Program-made: the position numbers and the translations under genes | The notes under the pieces: generated by a model | Databases searched by the model: none | Told to the model about the DNA's origin: nothing | Seen by the model: only the letters and a program-made list of their open reading frames with translations | Assembly (NCBI GenBank): GCA_002347025.1 | Contig: DEAE01000016.1 | Coordinates: 185,263-237,760, forward strand | DNA from: Acidobacteria bacterium UBA2990 | GTDB taxonomy: Bacteria > Acidobacteriota > Vicinamibacteria > Vicinamibacterales > UBA8438 | Length of the DNA stretch: 52,498 bases | Reading direction: 5' to 3' | Shown: positions 51,350 through 52,498 of the stretch, piece by piece | Layout of the letters: each line of letters opens with the position of its first letter | Numbering within the stretch: the stretch's first letter is position 1

Positions 51350-52498
51350 TTGGAACAAGATGATCACGTAACCGATTTCATCAGAAAACCGCTGGACAGT
51401 TCTTCTTACGACGAGAAGTGGCTGCAAAAGTTATTGTTTGACCGCCCAGACCTTCTAGTAACTGAAAAATTTGACCGTCCCATCATTCCCATCTGCCGGG
51501 AACTGCCGCTAAAGAGTGCCAGTGCGACGGTCTTCCTTGATCTGTTTTGCGTTCGTGACGATGGCAAGCCGGTCTTGGTCGAATGCAAACTATGGAGAAA
51601 TCCACAGGCCAGACGAGAAGTCATTGGACAGATACTCGAGTACGCGTCGCTTCTTCAGGGATTGAGTTTTTCGGACCTTGAGGCAATCGTTGGTCCCAAG
51701 TTGTCAGTATCTGGTCCCAATCCAATATTCCAAGCGGCAAAGGCATTCACGCCAAAACTTATTGAAAAGGACTTCGTTGACAGGTGTCATAGCTATCTCG
51801 CAGGTGGGGAACTCGACCTGATTATCGCGGGCGATGGCATTAGGTCCGACATCGCCGGCATTAGGGATCTGCTTGAATCTCGTGGTGGTTTGGCGTCGAG
51901 GCTTAGTCTGTTGGAAGTAGAGATATTTGAATCACAACAAGGCGACGTCTTGGTTCAATCCACGACACAGATGAAGACACAAACGGTGGCAATGACCGTG
52001 AGGTCACCCCATCAAATGCCAGTTGAGGACGCTAGTGCGGCTGATGAATCCGTTATCGCTCGGAGTGAAGGGAAAAGTGACTGGAAGATACAGTGCAAAC
52101 AATTCTGGCAACAGTTTATCGATGAACTAAAGTTAGACCACCCCGCCCAAGACCCGCCAAGGCATTCTGTGTCGAACACGGTTCGACTGCCATTTCCAAA
52201 GCCAGCCAGTCACATCACGTGTTTCCGAGTGAGGAAATGGAAAATAGTCGGGGTGTTCGTCATTCTCGACGACACCGACGAAGGGCGCGCCTACTATCTT
52301 CAACTGCTCGAAGAAAAAGACAGGTTGGAAGAGGAAATTGGACACGTGGTGAAGTTTTCCGAAAAAACGGACTGGAGTTCGAATCCTTTTATCAGCGTGG
52401 AAACGACACAATTCGATATCGAAGACAGCACTCAAGAACCGGCACAACTGGAGTATCTGCACACGCACTTAAACCGTTCAGTTAACGCCAGCTGCTAG
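51350..52498 (+). CDS. PD-(D/E)XK-like nuclease-fold protein with DUF4268-like C-terminus
   Basis: The 382-residue protein is complete, its TAG ending on the last base. The N-terminal half shows a restriction-endonuclease-like core: ATVFLDLFCVRDDGKPVLVE followed by CKLW (Asp ... ExK) and RREVIGQILEYASLL, which fits PD-(D/E)XK folds. The C-terminal 130 residues (CKQFWQQFIDELKLDHP, VFVILDDTDEGRAYYLQL, LEEKDRLEEEIGHVV) resemble DUF4268-type domains found in defence or mobile-element proteins. TTG 51350 is used since GGAG (51341-51344) is well spaced and no ATG fits. Cytoplasmic; function unproven, possibly phage defence. No methyltransferase partner is visible. Confidence 0.68.
   Translation: MEQDDHVTDFIRKPLDSSSYDEKWLQKLLFDRPDLLVTEKFDRPIIPICRELPLKSASATVFLDLFCVRDDGKPVLVECKLWRNPQARREVIGQILEYASLLQGLSFSDLEAIVGPKLSVSGPNPIFQAAKAFTPKLIEKDFVDRCHSYLAGGELDLIIAGDGIRSDIAGIRDLLESRGGLASRLSLLEVEIFESQQGDVLVQSTTQMKTQTVAMTVRSPHQMPVEDASAADESVIARSEGKSDWKIQCKQFWQQFIDELKLDHPAQDPPRHSVSNTVRLPFPKPASHITCFRVRKWKIVGVFVILDDTDEGRAYYLQLLEEKDRLEEEIGHVVKFSEKTDWSSNPFISVETTQFDIEDSTQEPAQLEYLHTHLNRSVNASC

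Noticed and set aside
1..52498. CRISPR arrays, tRNA, rRNA, insertion sequences
   Set aside because: Scanned intergenic regions for regular repeats, T-loop-like motifs and transposase genes; none seen, though short tRNA genes cannot be fully excluded by eye.

Overview
The window looks like a chromosomal segment of a free-living Gram-negative bacterium. Gene content suggests an Acidobacteriota (Vicinamibacteria-like) genome. It holds several secreted proteins of a PDLQG(V/I)W family, a DUF1592/DUF1552 pair with a cytochrome c, a cytochrome c plus copper type II monooxygenase fusion, a DUF5916 outer-membrane protein, and many Tat or Sec exported enzymes. This taxonomic call is an inference from content; no rRNA, tRNA, CRISPR array or insertion sequence was seen.

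Layout. 1-1352: NAD metabolism, with the start of nadA and an NrtR-like Nudix/winged-helix regulator, then an acetyl/propionyl-CoA synthetase-like gene on the other strand (1585-3504). 3670-9622: minus-strand genes for an LTxxQ periplasmic protein, the first PDLQG-family protein, a UbiD-type decarboxylase, and a secreted Ig-like protein paired with a cytochrome/copper monooxygenase. 9803-11487: a DUF1499 membrane protein, a 2Fe-2S ferredoxin and the ribosome-rescue factor ArfB. 11838-19936: the second PDLQG paralogue, a Tat-exported tandem VOC protein, a secreted epoxide hydrolase, and an operon of DUF1592, DUF1552 and a cytochrome c. 20368-30383: an asparaginase-like protein, a penicillin-acylase-type lipoprotein, a VOC protein, a low-molecular-weight phosphatase, a methyltransferase, a TolB-like/CBM9/DUF5916 fusion and an aldo/keto reductase. 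30637-43194: a sulfatase-superfamily lipoprotein, a cytochrome b membrane subunit, an MBOAT acyltransferase, a serine hydrolase, a Tat-exported enolase-superfamily dehydratase, a metallo-beta-lactamase-fold hydrolase, the third PDLQG paralogue, an NHL propeller and a class III CoA transferase.

43842-46483 is a translationally coupled pair: an unknown exported protein and a membrane HAMP protein that ends in an HPt-like domain whose phospho-accepting His is replaced by Gln. From 46697 the character changes. A WbpM-like dehydratase, a WbpV-like reductase and a WbpL/WecA-like glycosyltransferase form what looks like the start of an O-antigen or capsule locus, followed by a PD-(D/E)XK-like nuclease/DUF4268-type gene.

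The + strand is C-rich relative to G from about 1 to 46.5 kb regardless of gene direction, and becomes G-rich after about 46.6 kb. That flip marks either a replication-strand switch or the edge of a rearranged or acquired segment. Most of the left part seems devoted to exported oxidation and hydrolysis of organic matter, with heme, copper and Tat-exported enzymes, and the right end to surface polysaccharide. The strongest candidates for something undescribed are the HAMP/pseudo-HPt pair, the PDLQG-family paralogues, the asparaginase-like protein lacking the catalytic Asp, and the tandem VOC exoprotein.
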